Shown here: positions 39,657 through 49,023 of the stretch, in pieces
How the letters are laid out: each line of letters begins with the position of its first letter
How positions within the stretch are numbered: position 1 is the first letter of the stretch
Made by a program: the position numbers and the translations under genes
Notes under the pieces: model-generated
Told to the model about the DNA's origin: nothing
The model's input: only the letters and a program-made list of their open reading frames with translations
Databases searched by the model: none
NCBI RefSeq assembly: GCF_014646375.1
Contig: NZ_BMNI01000008.1
Location: forward strand, 1-64,000
Direction: 5' to 3'
From: Nocardioides phosphati
Lineage (GTDB): Bacteria; Actinomycetota; Actinomycetes; Propionibacteriales; Nocardioidaceae
Length of the DNA: 64,000 nucleotides

Positions 39657-41906
39657 ATGTCCGTCCGCCCCCTCCTCCTCCGCGGCCTGACCGCGGTCGC
39701 CATCGGCTTCACGCCGGTCTGGCTCGCCTCCCCCGCCCACGCTGCGACGCTCAGCTGCAGTGCCAGTTCCGGCACGCTGAGCGTCAACGCCGCGAACTAC
39801 GCCTACAACGAGCGGTTCTCCGTCGAGGGGCCCTCGCATCACCTGTGGATCCACGACGGCTCGGGGGCGGTCAACGGCGACGAGTGCGGCGTCGACGTAC
39901 GGACGGTCAACACGATCGTCGTCAACGCCGACTCCTTCGCCGACGACTGGATCGTCGACGTCAGTTCCGACTGGACCGGCCTCGACGGCACCGACGCGCT
40001 GCTCACCCTGCCGGCCGGCCAGTACGACACCGTCAGGTTCGACGGCACCAGCGCGAACGCGCCGGTCACCGTCGACTGGGTCGGCAACAACACCACGTAC
40101 CAGTTCTCGACGGACGGCGACCTCACGCCCGACATCGCCTTCGACGGCCAGTGGGGCGCCGAGGGCTACGGGTTCCGGGGCGCCACGGGCGGCCACAGCA
40201 CCGACACCATCGACCTCGGTGGCGTGCCGTTCCAGACCAACGTGCTGACCATCGGCGGCGGCGACGGCAACGACGCCCTCACCGGCTCCGACGGAGCGGA
40301 CACCATCAGCGGCGGCGCCGGGGACGACCAGCTCGACGGTGGGGCCGGATCCGACACGGTGAACGGCGACGGGGGCGACGACCTGACGTACGGCGGCGAC
40401 GGCTCCGACGTCGTCATCGACTCGGACGGGGCCGACGCGCTCGACGGCGACCACCCCGGCGGCGAGGACGGCTACGCCGACGTCATCAACGTCCATTGGG
40501 ACGGCTATCAGGACCTCATCGGCGACGCGACCGCCAGCTTTGACAAGGCGGTCTTCTACACCGATGGCGCCCCGGTCACTGCCAGGCTCAACGGAGTAGC
40601 CGACGACGGTGCGTTCGGCGAGGACAACCTGCTCGGAGCCGACTCGGTCCAGACCTTCAACGGCGACGACGAGATCGTCGCCGACGGCTTCCACTCGATC
40701 AGCACCGGTGCCGGCAACGACACCGTCGCCCTGGGCGAGAACTTCGACGGCATGCTCGACTGGCAGGCCGGAGACGGCACGGACACCCTCGACGCCTCGA
40801 GCTTCAACGGGTCCCTGCACGGATCCTTCTACTCCGGTGGAGCGATGCTGATGACCGAGGGCCTCGCACCGGGCAACATCGACGGAGCTGGCTGGGAGGC
40901 TGTCAACGGTGGCCTCGGCAACGACGACTTCAGCGCCGGCTGCGCCTGCACGGTGCGCCCCGGAGCCGGCCACGACACGGTCACGCTCGGGGCGGGCGGC
41001 ACCTACCTCGCGGGCCTCGTCGGCAACGCGGGCGGTGCCGACGGGCCCGACATCGTGAACGTCGTCGACGGCGAGTCCGGCGTGACCGCGGACTACTCGA
41101 ACCGGGCCGCCTCCGTGTCGCTCACCATCGACGGCGAGGCGAATGACGGCGCATCCGGCGAAGCCGACACCCTCGGCTTCGGCATCACGCACCTGATCGG
41201 GGGCACCGGCAACGACACCCTCGCGGGCAGCAGCGCGGCCGACACCCTCGACGGCTTCGTCGGGGACGACACCCTCCTCGGCCGGGGCGGCAGCGACAGG
41301 CTGATCGGCGACGACGGCGCCGACAGGCTGTACGGCGGCTCCGGAGACGACACCGTCCTCGGGCAGGCCGGCGCGGACCGGCTCTACGGGGGTGACGGTG
41401 ACGACGTGCTCCGCGGCGACTCCTCGACCGGTCCGTACGGAAACGACGTCCTCGACGGTGGAAGCGGCGACGACGACCTCTTCGGCTACGGCGGCAACGA
41501 CCTCTTCACCGAGGGCACCACGGCCAACGGCTCGGACCTGATCGCCGGCGGTGACGGCACCGACACCGCGTCGTACGCCTCCCGCAGCGCGGCGGTGAAG
41601 CTCTCCCTCAATGGCCTGTACGACGACGGGGCGTCGGGCGAGTCCGACCGGATCGGCAGGGACGTTGAGAACCTCACCGGCGGCAAGGGCGCGGACACCC
41701 TCACCGGCAGCGACCCGACCACCCCCGGCACAGGTGCCAACGTGCTCACCGGCGGAGCAGGCAAGGACAAGCTCTACGGGCTCGGCGGCAACGACACCTT
41801 CCAGACCGTCGACGGCCTCGCCGACGCCCTCAGCGGCGGCAGCGGCACCGACCGCGCCCACCGCGACTCCATCGACACGACGAGCTCCGTGGAGCAGCGC
41901 TTCTAG
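39657..41906 (+). CDS. secreted RTX calcium-binding repeat protein
   Basis: A 749-residue exported protein; signal peptide ends near AHA at 29. Gly/Asp-rich RTX nonapeptides (GGxGxDxLx) occur in three blocks at about 198-268, 511-621 and 671-731, separated by non-repeat parts that contain a recurring unit of the type NGVADDGAFGED / DGEANDGASGEADTLG. RTX repeats bind Ca2+ and fold outside the cell. No lipase, protease or adhesin domain is evident and there is no type I exporter nearby; an N-terminal Sec signal is used instead. CGGAGGAA precedes the ATG. Its stop overlaps the convergent SGNH gene stop in CTAG. Confidence 0.9.
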   Translation: MSVRPLLLRGLTAVAIGFTPVWLASPAHAATLSCSASSGTLSVNAANYAYNERFSVEGPSHHLWIHDGSGAVNGDECGVDVRTVNTIVVNADSFADDWIVDVSSDWTGLDGTDALLTLPAGQYDTVRFDGTSANAPVTVDWVGNNTTYQFSTDGDLTPDIAFDGQWGAEGYGFRGATGGHSTDTIDLGGVPFQTNVLTIGGGDGNDALTGSDGADTISGGAGDDQLDGGAGSDTVNGDGGDDLTYGGDGSDVVIDSDGADALDGDHPGGEDGYADVINVHWDGYQDLIGDATASFDKAVFYTDGAPVTARLNGVADDGAFGEDNLLGADSVQTFNGDDEIVADGFHSISTGAGNDTVALGENFDGMLDWQAGDGTDTLDASSFNGSLHGSFYSGGAMLMTEGLAPGNIDGAGWEAVNGGLGNDDFSAGCACTVRPGAGHDTVTLGAGGTYLAGLVGNAGGADGPDIVNVVDGESGVTADYSNRAASVSLTIDGEANDGASGEADTLGFGITHLIGGTGNDTLAGSSAADTLDGFVGDDTLLGRGGSDRLIGDDGADRLYGGSGDDTVLGQAGADRLYGGDGDDVLRGDSSTGPYGNDVLDGGSGDDDLFGYGGNDLFTEGTTANGSDLIAGGDGTDTASYASRSAAVKLSLNGLYDDGASGESDRIGRDVENLTGGKGADTLTGSDPTTPGTGANVLTGGAGKDKLYGLGGNDTFQTVDGLADALSGGSGTDRAHRDSIDTTSSVEQRF

Positions 41907-42733
41907 CGGACCAGGGGCACGTGGTGCCCGAGCGGCACCTCGACCTCTCCCCCGAACGCCGCCACGACGCTGGGCAGCATCGCCTTCGCCGTACGCCGGT
42001 AGCCCAGCGAGGACGGGTGGAAGCGGTCGACGCTGAACATCTCGTCGGGGTTCGTCACGAAGAACGGACCGGCCATGCGGGCGAGGTCGACCACCCGCGC
42101 GCCGAGCGCCAGCGCCGCGGTCCGCTGCGCCGTGGCGAGCTGGCGCGACGCGAGCGAGCCGAGGCTGCGCAGCGGCTGCGGGACGGCCCGGAGCATGCCC
42201 AGGTCGGGGCAGGTGCCGACGACGACCTCCGCGCCGCGCTCCTGCAGGCGACGGATCGCCGCCTCGAGGTGGGCCACGCTCTCCGGCACCGGGTGCCGGT
42301 GGGTGACGTCGTTGCCGCCGACGACGATCACCGCCACCTCCGGCCGGTACGCCGCCGGCAGGCTGTCGATCTGCTCGGCGAGCTCGCTGGTGTGGTTGCC
42401 GACCCGGGCGGCCGTGGTCAGCCGGACCGAGCGGTGGATCCGCTTGGCCGTGCCCTTGGCGAGGCGGGCGCCGAGCGTCTCGGACGGCAGGTCCGCCCCG
42501 AGCCCGGCGGCCAGGGAGTCCCCGAGCATGAGGAGGTCGGCCGGGTCACCGAAGCGCTTCTTGTAGACCTTGTCGGCGTTGGGTGCCTGCTCACCCAGCG
42601 GCTTGCCGATCACGTCGCGCGCGATCGCGGCCTGGCGGTGGAGCAGCTCGCGGCCGCCGTACGTCAGGCCGCCGACGGCGGCGCCGACCGCTCCGATGAC
42701 CACGCCTGCACCGATCCAGCCCTCTCGCCTCAT
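41903..42733 (-). CDS. SGNH/GDSL-family esterase, membrane-anchored
   Basis: A 276-residue hydrolase with an N-terminal hydrophobic segment (about 6-22). Catalytic S73 sits in GDSLAAG, N141 in VGGND, and D236/H239 in DRFHPS. Family members deacylate lipids or cell-wall carbohydrate esters. Substrate is unknown. Convergent with the RTX gene, the two stop codons share the palindrome CTAG. It lies 51 bp after cydB on the same strand and could be cotranscribed. Confidence 0.88.
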   Translation of the reverse strand: MRREGWIGAGVVIGAVGAAVGGLTYGGRELLHRQAAIARDVIGKPLGEQAPNADKVYKKRFGDPADLLMLGDSLAAGLGADLPSETLGARLAKGTAKRIHRSVRLTTAARVGNHTSELAEQIDSLPAAYRPEVAVIVVGGNDVTHRHPVPESVAHLEAAIRRLQERGAEVVVGTCPDLGMLRAVPQPLRSLGSLASRQLATAQRTAALALGARVVDLARMAGPFFVTNPDEMFSVDRFHPSSLGYRRTAKAMLPSVVAAFGGEVEVPLGHHVPLVR

Positions 42734-42784
42734 GGCTGCTGTTCAACCACAGCCCCGTGAACCGGCACCCAACCGGAGGTGGCC

Positions 42785-43786
42785 TCAGTGCTTCGTCCAG
42801 CGCTCCGTCTGGGTCAGGTACAGCAGGTAGCCCAGGGCCGGCAGCACGATGGCCGCGGCCAGCGCCACCGCGATCGTGAGCGCCTGCAGCGTGGCGGGCG
42901 CACCAGCTGCGTCGGCGAAGGTGACCTCGTCGACGAGGATCCACGGGTACTGCGCCACGCCCCATCCGAGCACCACCGTCGCGACCGCAGCAACAGCGGT
43001 GAAGCGCGCGAGCCCGTAGGTCCGTCGCGCGATCAGGACGAGGGTCGCGACGCCGGCCACCGCCGACAGGAGCACCAGCGGCAGGGCGCGGCCGGAGAGC
43101 CCGTCGTAGAGCGTGGGCGCGTCGTGCATGAGCGGGAACAGACCCGCGAAGACGACGAGGCCGGTCACTGCCCCCACGCCGAGCGTGCGGATCCGGAGCA
43201 CCTCGGCGAGGTCGGTCTGGTCGGCGCGCGCGGCGTCGGCGACCAGGAACGACCCGGCGAGGAAGGCACACGTGCCGCCCGCGACGAGGCCACCGACGAT
43301 GCCGGTCGGGTTGAGCCAGGACGTGATCAGGTCGCCGTGGCCCCCGGCGGGCACGCGCCCGGAGGCGATCGCCCCTGCTGCGGCACCGAGGAAGAACGGT
43401 GCGACCAGCGACGAGATCCCGAAGACCACACCGAAGAGGCGCGCCTGGCCCAGCGTCGCGGCGTACTTGCGGAAGGCGAAGCTCGCTCCGCGCAGCACGA
43501 TGCCGAGCAGGCCGAGCATCAGCGGCAGCCACAGCGTCGTCATCGCCGCCGCGAACGCCGTGGGGAACGCCGTCCACCAGGTGACCAGCACGAAGATCAG
43601 CCAGACGTGGTTGGCCTCCCAGACCGGGCCGATGCTGTGGTCGATGAGGGTGCGCAGCCGCGCTCCCCCGCGCGCTCCACCGGCGGTGATGTCGAAGAAG
43701 CCGGAGCCGAAGTCGGCGCCGCCGAAGACGGCGTACGCGAGGACGCCGACGAAGAGGGCCGCGGCGACGACCGTCTCGATGCCCAT
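42785..43786 (-). CDS. cydB: cytochrome bd oxidase subunit II
   Basis: Membrane subunit of the cytochrome bd quinol oxidase, 333 residues with about eight to nine helices. The family start ETVVAAALFVGVLAYAVFGGADFGSG and the WEANHVWLI motif are clear. The ATG at 43786 shares a base with the cydA stop (TGATG), so I rejected the frame that runs back through cydA. No cydDC exporter genes follow. Confidence 0.95.
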   Translation of the reverse strand: MGIETVVAAALFVGVLAYAVFGGADFGSGFFDITAGGARGGARLRTLIDHSIGPVWEANHVWLIFVLVTWWTAFPTAFAAAMTTLWLPLMLGLLGIVLRGASFAFRKYAATLGQARLFGVVFGISSLVAPFFLGAAAGAIASGRVPAGGHGDLITSWLNPTGIVGGLVAGGTCAFLAGSFLVADAARADQTDLAEVLRIRTLGVGAVTGLVVFAGLFPLMHDAPTLYDGLSGRALPLVLLSAVAGVATLVLIARRTYGLARFTAVAAVATVVLGWGVAQYPWILVDEVTFADAAGAPATLQALTIAVALAAAIVLPALGYLLYLTQTERWTKH

Positions 43787-45210
43787 CAGTGGGCCGCCGT
43801 CGCGTCGTCGAGGTGCGCCGGACCGTACGGCGAGGGGAGGTCGGTCTCGCCCTCGCGCCAGCGGCGCGACATCCCCCGCAGCACGACGTACGCCGCGGCG
43901 GTGAGGCCGGCGTACAGCAGGGCCACGCCGCCCAGCGAGAACCAGAGCCACGGGTTGTCGGTGGCCGCCTCCTCGGTGCGCATGATCCCGTAGACGATCC
44001 ACGGCTGGCGCCCGACCTCGGTGGCGATCCAGCCGAGCTCCATGGTGAGGATCGCGAGCGGGCCGGAGAGCGCCATGAAGCGCAGGAACCAGCGCTTCTC
44101 GAGCAGGTCGCGGCCTCCGAGCACCGGGAACCGGCGCCAGCGGAGCAGCCAGTAGCCCGCCACCGCAGCGGCCAGCAGCGACCCGAACGCGACCATCAGC
44201 TGGAAGGACCAGCGGGTCATGTTGACCGGCGGCCGGTCGGCCTCGGGCACGGTGTCGAGGCCGGGCACCGGCTTGTCGAAGGAGTTGCGCGCGATCAGGG
44301 AGCCGAGCGCGGGGATCTCGAGGTCGCCGTGGACCTTGCCGTCGGAGCCGAGCCAGCCGCCGATCTTCAGCGGGGCGGGCGCCTCCTCGGTCGTCGTCGC
44401 CAGCTCGAACGCCGCGAGCTTGGCCGGCTGCGTGTCGGCCAGGCGGAGCCCGAGGACGTGGCCGACGAGCGGCTGCACCAGCGCGAAGATCGTGGCGAAC
44501 ACGAACGGCACCATGAAGCCGAGGCGGTGGTGGGTGTCGCGACGCCCGCGGAGCATGCCCACGGCGTACACGCCGGAGACGGTGAAGCCCACGACGACGA
44601 AGGCGGCGACCCACATGTGCGCGAACATCAGGTAGACGCCGTCGTTGAACATCGCCGCCCACGGGTGGACGTCGACGACGCGCGCATCGGGGCCGACCCC
44701 GTCGAGCCGGAAGCCTGCCGGGTTGTTCATCCATGCGTTCACCGCGAGGACGCAGAAGGTGCCGACCACGCCCGCGACCGCCATCGGCACGAGCGTGAAG
44801 AGGTGGATGCGGGCGGGCAGGCGGCCCCAGCCGTAGAGGTAGATGCCCATGAAGATCGCCTCGACGAAGAAGGCGAGCCCCTCGAAGGCGAACGGCAGGC
44901 CGAGCACGTCGCCGAACTTCCCCATGAGACCGGGCCAGAGCAGTCCCATCTCGAAGCTGAGCACCGTGCCGGACACGGCACCGATCGCGAAGAGGACCGC
45001 GGAGACCTTCGACCAGCGCTTCGCCAGCTCGAGGGCGGTGGTGTTGCCGCGCAGCCCGAGCCAGTGCATCACGAAGATCATCGAGGGGAAGGCGACACCG
45101 AAGCAGGCGAGCACGATGTGCCAGCCCAGCGAGAGCGCCATCTGGTCGCGCGCGGGGAGCAGCCCGCTCGGCGCGTCGGCCGCAGCAGCGGCGAGGAGAT
45201 CGAGAGCCAC
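43786..45210 (-). CDS. cydA: cytochrome bd oxidase subunit I
   Basis: Haem-bearing subunit of the oxygen-scavenging, proton-pump-independent terminal oxidase, about 474 residues. H31 (LGWHIVLACFG) is the b595/d-side ligand, the His in FAHMWVA the b558 ligand, and GRQPWIVYGIMRT near 397 is diagnostic. The Q-loop KLAAFE segment is near 262 and the loop is the short form. I start at GTG 45210 (VALDLLAAA) by comparison with the family; frames open to 45261 and no Shine-Dalgarno decides. It is divergent from the DUF2157 gene. Confidence 0.93.
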   Translation of the reverse strand: MALDLLAAAAADAPSGLLPARDQMALSLGWHIVLACFGVAFPSMIFVMHWLGLRGNTTALELAKRWSKVSAVLFAIGAVSGTVLSFEMGLLWPGLMGKFGDVLGLPFAFEGLAFFVEAIFMGIYLYGWGRLPARIHLFTLVPMAVAGVVGTFCVLAVNAWMNNPAGFRLDGVGPDARVVDVHPWAAMFNDGVYLMFAHMWVAAFVVVGFTVSGVYAVGMLRGRRDTHHRLGFMVPFVFATIFALVQPLVGHVLGLRLADTQPAKLAAFELATTTEEAPAPLKIGGWLGSDGKVHGDLEIPALGSLIARNSFDKPVPGLDTVPEADRPPVNMTRWSFQLMVAFGSLLAAAVAGYWLLRWRRFPVLGGRDLLEKRWFLRFMALSGPLAILTMELGWIATEVGRQPWIVYGIMRTEEAATDNPWLWFSLGGVALLYAGLTAAAYVVLRGMSRRWREGETDLPSPYGPAHLDDATAAH

Positions 45211-45379
45211 GAGGCCGAGGCTACGCAGCGCACCCACCGCACACACCATGACAAGCGTCACCGTCTGGCCGGGGCGCGTCGGACGATCGCGTGGGTCCCG
45301 CGGGAAGGGGGTCGAAGGTCCCTCTCCCGTGAGTATCCGCGCCCATGCGTCGGGGCGGTCCCGGGGTCACAGTGACGAC

Positions 45380-46588
45380 ATGGACACCTCTGCCCCCGCC
45401 GCGGCGACCGAACGCCCGGCCTCACCCGCCCAGCTCGCCTGGCTCACCCGCGAGGCCGCCCGCTGGGCCGCGGACGGCGTGGTGAGCACCGACCAGGCGG
45501 CCGCGATCGTGGGCGGCTACCGCGTCGTACGCCGCTGGTCGCTCGCCGCCCTCGGCCTCTGGCTCGGCGCCGGCTTCGTCGGCGTCGGCGTCATCTGGCT
45601 CGTCGCCGCGAACCTCGACCGGTTCCCGCCCCTCGGCCGCTTCCTCACGGTGGCGCTGCTCTGGCTCGCCTCCGTCGCCGCCGCCGAGATCGCCGCCCGC
45701 AGGATCCGGACCCGTCGCTCGCCGGTCGTCGGCGGACTCCGCGGCCTCGCCGTCCTCCTGTACGGCGGGGTCGTCCTGCAGGCGGCCCAGAGCCTGCAGG
45801 TGCCGGCGTTCGACGCGACGCTGATCGGCGTCTGGGCGGCCGGCGCCCTCCTCTACGCGTACGCCGTCCGCGGCCTCGCCCCCTTGGTCGTCGGCATCGT
45901 GCTCGGCTCCGGATGGCTGGTGTGGACGCTCGGCGAGCGCGCGGCAGGCCCGTTCGGCGTCCTGCTCGCGTTCGGCGCCCTCGGGGCGGCCGGCTTCGCG
46001 CTCGCGCGACTGCACCACGGCCAGGCCGGTGGCTTCGCCGCGACGTGGCGGCTCGCCGGCGCCGTCGGGGCCCTGGCCGCCCTCTTCGTGGCCGCGCTCC
46101 CGTGGAACTACGAGCTGACCGACGCCGGCTGGCCCGGGTGGACCGCGATCGCCCTGGCCGTGGGCCTCGCCGCCCTCGCGGCGGCCCGGGCCCGCGGTCT
46201 CGACCTGCTCGAGGCCATCGCCGGAGTGCTCGTCCTCGTCCCGGCGCTCGCCGTCGGCGCGTGGTCGAGCCACGCCTCCAGCGACATCGGCGCCGCCGAC
46301 ATCACCCGGGCGGTCGTGGCCGTGGCGGTCTTCGTGGCAGCGGCTGCCGCGGTCGCCGCCATCGGCGTACTCCGTGACGAGCCGCACCTGACGTGGCTCG
46401 CCGTGCTCGCGCTGGCCGTCTTCACGACCGTGCAGGCGTTCGCGGTCTTCGCCGAGGTCATCACCGGCGCCTGGCTCTTCGTGGCCCTCGGCATCGTCTT
46501 CGCCGCGACCGGCTGGGTGGCGGACCGGGGCCGGCGCGAAATGGCCACGGCACTCGACGTCATCACCGCGGAAGGAACCGACCGATGA
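45380..46588 (+). CDS. DUF2157 multi-pass membrane protein
   Basis: A 402-residue membrane protein. A soluble N-terminal DUF2157 segment (about 15-50, AQLAWLTREAARWAADGVVS) is followed by about eleven hydrophobic helices. Function unknown. In many bacteria DUF2157 proteins are encoded just before GDYXXLXY proteins, as here, where the two genes overlap by ATGA. The start ATG 45380 is my choice; no Shine-Dalgarno is obvious. Confidence 0.85.
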   Translation: MDTSAPAAATERPASPAQLAWLTREAARWAADGVVSTDQAAAIVGGYRVVRRWSLAALGLWLGAGFVGVGVIWLVAANLDRFPPLGRFLTVALLWLASVAAAEIAARRIRTRRSPVVGGLRGLAVLLYGGVVLQAAQSLQVPAFDATLIGVWAAGALLYAYAVRGLAPLVVGIVLGSGWLVWTLGERAAGPFGVLLAFGALGAAGFALARLHHGQAGGFAATWRLAGAVGALAALFVAALPWNYELTDAGWPGWTAIALAVGLAALAAARARGLDLLEAIAGVLVLVPALAVGAWSSHASSDIGAADITRAVVAVAVFVAAAAAVAAIGVLRDEPHLTWLAVLALAVFTTVQAFAVFAEVITGAWLFVALGIVFAATGWVADRGRREMATALDVITAEGTDR

Positions 46589-47142
46589 GCACCCTCTCCC
46601 GCCGTACGACGTGGGTCGTCGTCGCGACCATCGCCCAGCTCCTGCTCGTGCCCGTGGCCGTGTACGGCCAGCTCTCCGCGCGACTCACCGGCGAGGAGCT
46701 CCTGCTCCGGGTCGGTCCCGTGGACCCGATCGACCCGCTCCGTGGCGCCTACGTCGACCTCGCCTACCCGGACCTGCAGCCGACCGAGGCGGAACGCAGG
46801 GGCTTCGAGGACCACGAGCGCCGGGGCACCCTCTACGTCGTGCTCGAGGAGAACGACGGCCTCATGGTGGCCGGGCGGTTCAGCCACACCCGGCCGGGCC
46901 GCGGGACCTACCTCGCCTGCGACGACCGTGAGTGGCGCCTGCGCTGCGGCATCGAGTCGCTCTTCCTCTCCCAGGACGAGGCCGCCCGCGTGCAGCGCGA
47001 CATCAACCAGAGCGGACTCGCGAACGAGCGCTTCGACGACCAGGGCAACCCGGTCCCGGACGACCGGGACTCGGGCTACGCGGCGCGGATCAAGGTCGAC
47101 GGTCGGGGCCACGCCGCCGTGGTCGCGCTCGTCAAGCGCTGA
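46585..47142 (+). CDS. GDYXXLXY-domain membrane-anchored protein
   Basis: A 185-residue protein with one N-terminal helix (about 10-28) and an extracytoplasmic domain. The family motif appears as RGAYVDLAY at 53-61, with Ala in the Asp position. Two Cys (LACDDREWRLRCG) may form a disulfide. It is translationally coupled to the DUF2157 gene. Function unknown; the pair is thought to act together at the membrane. Confidence 0.8.
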   Translation: MSTLSRRTTWVVVATIAQLLLVPVAVYGQLSARLTGEELLLRVGPVDPIDPLRGAYVDLAYPDLQPTEAERRGFEDHERRGTLYVVLEENDGLMVAGRFSHTRPGRGTYLACDDREWRLRCGIESLFLSQDEAARVQRDINQSGLANERFDDQGNPVPDDRDSGYAARIKVDGRGHAAVVALVKR

Positions 47143-47205
47143 GACCTCCCCGCACGAAAGGGTCAGGCTGACGACCTCGCCCGGGATGACACTGCCGAAA
47201 TGTCA

Positions 47206-47244
47206 GACGCGGCCACGCTGTCGGGCTGACAGGGTGGCCGCGTC
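47206..47244. terminator. bidirectional terminator
   Basis: A perfect 11-bp inverted repeat (GACGCGGCCAC / GTGGCCGCGTC) continues inward, after one mismatch, into a 5-bp stem (CTGTC/GACAG). It lies in the 120-bp gap between two convergent genes, 64 bp after one stop and 19 bp before the other. Confidence 0.75.
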
Positions 47245-47262
47245 CACGCGTTGCTCGGGCGT

Positions 47263-47541
47263 TCAGCAGCCGCCGGCGACGGCGGGGATGACCGAGATCT
47301 GGGTGTTGTCGGGCGTCGCGGTCGCGAGGTTCTCGAGGAAGCGGACGTCCTCGTTGCCGACGTAGACGTTGACGAAGCGGCGCAGGTCGCCGTTGTCGTC
47401 GAGGATGCGCGCCTTGATGCCGGTGTAGCTGGCCTCGAGGTTGTCGAGGACCTCCGCGAGGGTCGCGCCCTCGGTGGTGACCTCGGACTGACCGCCCGTG
47501 TAGGTGCGCAGGATGGTGGGGATGCGGACGGAAACGCTCAT
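47263..47541 (-). CDS. CysO/MoaD/ThiS-like ubiquitin-fold protein ending in Gly-Gly-Cys
   Basis: A 92-residue beta-grasp sulfur carrier. It closely follows mycobacterial CysO (VRIPTILRTYTGGQ at the start, RRFVNVYVGNEDVRF, ISVIPAVAGG at the end), the thiocarboxylate donor for CysM-type cysteine synthesis. The family must end in Gly-Gly; here a Cys is added as residue 92, so activation would need trimming, for example by a Mec-type JAMM peptidase. It lies 19 bp after thrC and is probably cotranscribed. Alternatives are a MoaD or ThiS role. Confidence 0.85.
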   Translation of the reverse strand: MSVSVRIPTILRTYTGGQSEVTTEGATLAEVLDNLEASYTGIKARILDDNGDLRRFVNVYVGNEDVRFLENLATATPDNTQISVIPAVAGGC

Positions 47542-47560
47542 GGCTGCTGTTAGCTCCTGA

Positions 47561-48838
47561 TCAGATGAGGCCGGAGGCCTTGAAGGCGTCGTACGACGGG
47601 TCGATTGTCGCCGCGGCGCCCACCTGGTCGGCGATCGCGTCGAGGGTCTTGAGGCCGTGGCCGGTGTTGATGACGACGGTCTCGAGCGAGGTGTCGAGCT
47701 GGCCGGTCTCGACGAGCTTCTTCAGCACGCCGACGGTGGTGCCGCCGGCGGTCTCGGTGAAGATGCCCTCGGTGCGGGCGAGCAGGACGATCGCGTCACG
47801 GACCTCGTCGTCGCTGATGTCCTCGACGGCACCGCCGGTCTCGCGGCAGATGTCGAGCACGTAGATGCCGTCGGCCGGGTTGCCGATGGCGAGCGACTTG
47901 GCGATGGTGTCCGGCTTGACCGGGCGGATCGCGTCGACGCCGGCCTTGTAGGCGACCGAGACGGGCGAGCAGCCGGTGGCCTGCGCGCCGAAGACCTTGT
48001 AGGGCTTCTCCTCGACCAGGCCGAGCTTGATCAGCTCCTGGAACGCCTTGTGCACCTTGGTCAGCTGCGAGCCGGAGGCGACCGGGATGACGATCTGGTC
48101 GGGCAGGCGCCAGCCGAGCTGCTCGGCGATCTCGTAGCCCAGCGTCTTGGAGCCCTCGGCGTAGTAGGGGCGGACGTTGACGTTGACGAACGCCCAGCCC
48201 TCCTCCTCGCCGGCGATCTCGGAGGCGAGCTTGTTGACGTCGTCGTAGTTGCCGTTCACGGCGACCAGCGAGTCGGTGTAGATCGCGGAGTTGACCTGCT
48301 TCGGCTTCTCCAGGTTGGCCGGGATGAAGACCATGGTCTTGATGCCGGCGCGGGCGCCGGCGGCAGCGACGGCGTTCGCGAGGTTGCCGGTCGAGGGGCA
48401 CGCGAAGACCTTCGCGTGGAGCTCCGTGGCGGCGCTGAGCGCACAGGCGACGACGCGGTCCTTGAAGGAGTTGGTGGGGTTGGTCGAGTCGTCCTTCACC
48501 CACAGGTTGTCGATGCCGAGCTCGCGACCGAGGTTGCGCGCCTTCAGCAGACGGGTGAAGCCGGGCTCCATGTTGGGGCTCTGCTCGATGTCCGACGGGA
48601 CCGGCAGCAGCGCCTTGTAGCGCCAGATGTTGGCCGGGCCGGCCTCGATCTCCTCACGCGTGATCGCGGGGAAGTCGTAGGCGATCTCCAGCGGGCCGAA
48701 GCACTCCGGACACGCATAGAAGGGGCCGAGGTCGATCTTGTGGCCACACTCGCGGCACGACAGGTTGGTGGCGTGGCCGAACGCGCCGTCCCGCAGGGCC
48801 TGGACGCCGGTTTCAGCAGCAGTCTCTACAACGCTCAT
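47561..48838 (-). CDS. thrC: threonine synthase
   Basis: PLP enzyme converting O-phosphohomoserine to threonine. 425 residues with a zinc-ribbon-like N-terminus (C28, C31, C43, C46) and PLP lysine K126 in TNSFKDR; the phosphate-binding segment follows in SGSQL. I start at ATG 48838, with GGGAGG 6 bases upstream, rather than the upstream in-frame start at 48865. The Cys-rich N-terminus marks a distinct thrC subtype, one that occurs beside MoaD/CysO-like genes. Other hom/thrB genes are not in the window. Confidence 0.93.
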   Translation of the reverse strand: MSVVETAAETGVQALRDGAFGHATNLSCRECGHKIDLGPFYACPECFGPLEIAYDFPAITREEIEAGPANIWRYKALLPVPSDIEQSPNMEPGFTRLLKARNLGRELGIDNLWVKDDSTNPTNSFKDRVVACALSAATELHAKVFACPSTGNLANAVAAAGARAGIKTMVFIPANLEKPKQVNSAIYTDSLVAVNGNYDDVNKLASEIAGEEEGWAFVNVNVRPYYAEGSKTLGYEIAEQLGWRLPDQIVIPVASGSQLTKVHKAFQELIKLGLVEEKPYKVFGAQATGCSPVSVAYKAGVDAIRPVKPDTIAKSLAIGNPADGIYVLDICRETGGAVEDISDDEVRDAIVLLARTEGIFTETAGGTTVGVLKKLVETGQLDTSLETVVINTGHGLKTLDAIADQVGAAATIDPSYDAFKASGLI

Positions 48839-49023
48839 GAGGAACCTCCCTCTCATCTTCCCCACGCCGTCTTTCGCCGCGGGCCGGAATTAGCACCGTT
48901 TCCACGACTGCCGAAGCAGGGGGTACGTGGCGGTTGCCGGGACTTCGTCGGGCCGTTCCCTCAGTCCCTCTCGATGAGCAGGCACAAGACTACGGGTACG
49001 CCGAAGCCGCGCGCCAATCGGTT

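Noticed and set aside
39591..41861. A 756-codon minus-strand frame opposite the RTX gene
   Set aside because: Val/Ala/Glu-rich shadow of Gly/Asp repeats; the RTX strand has a signal peptide, Shine-Dalgarno and known repeats.
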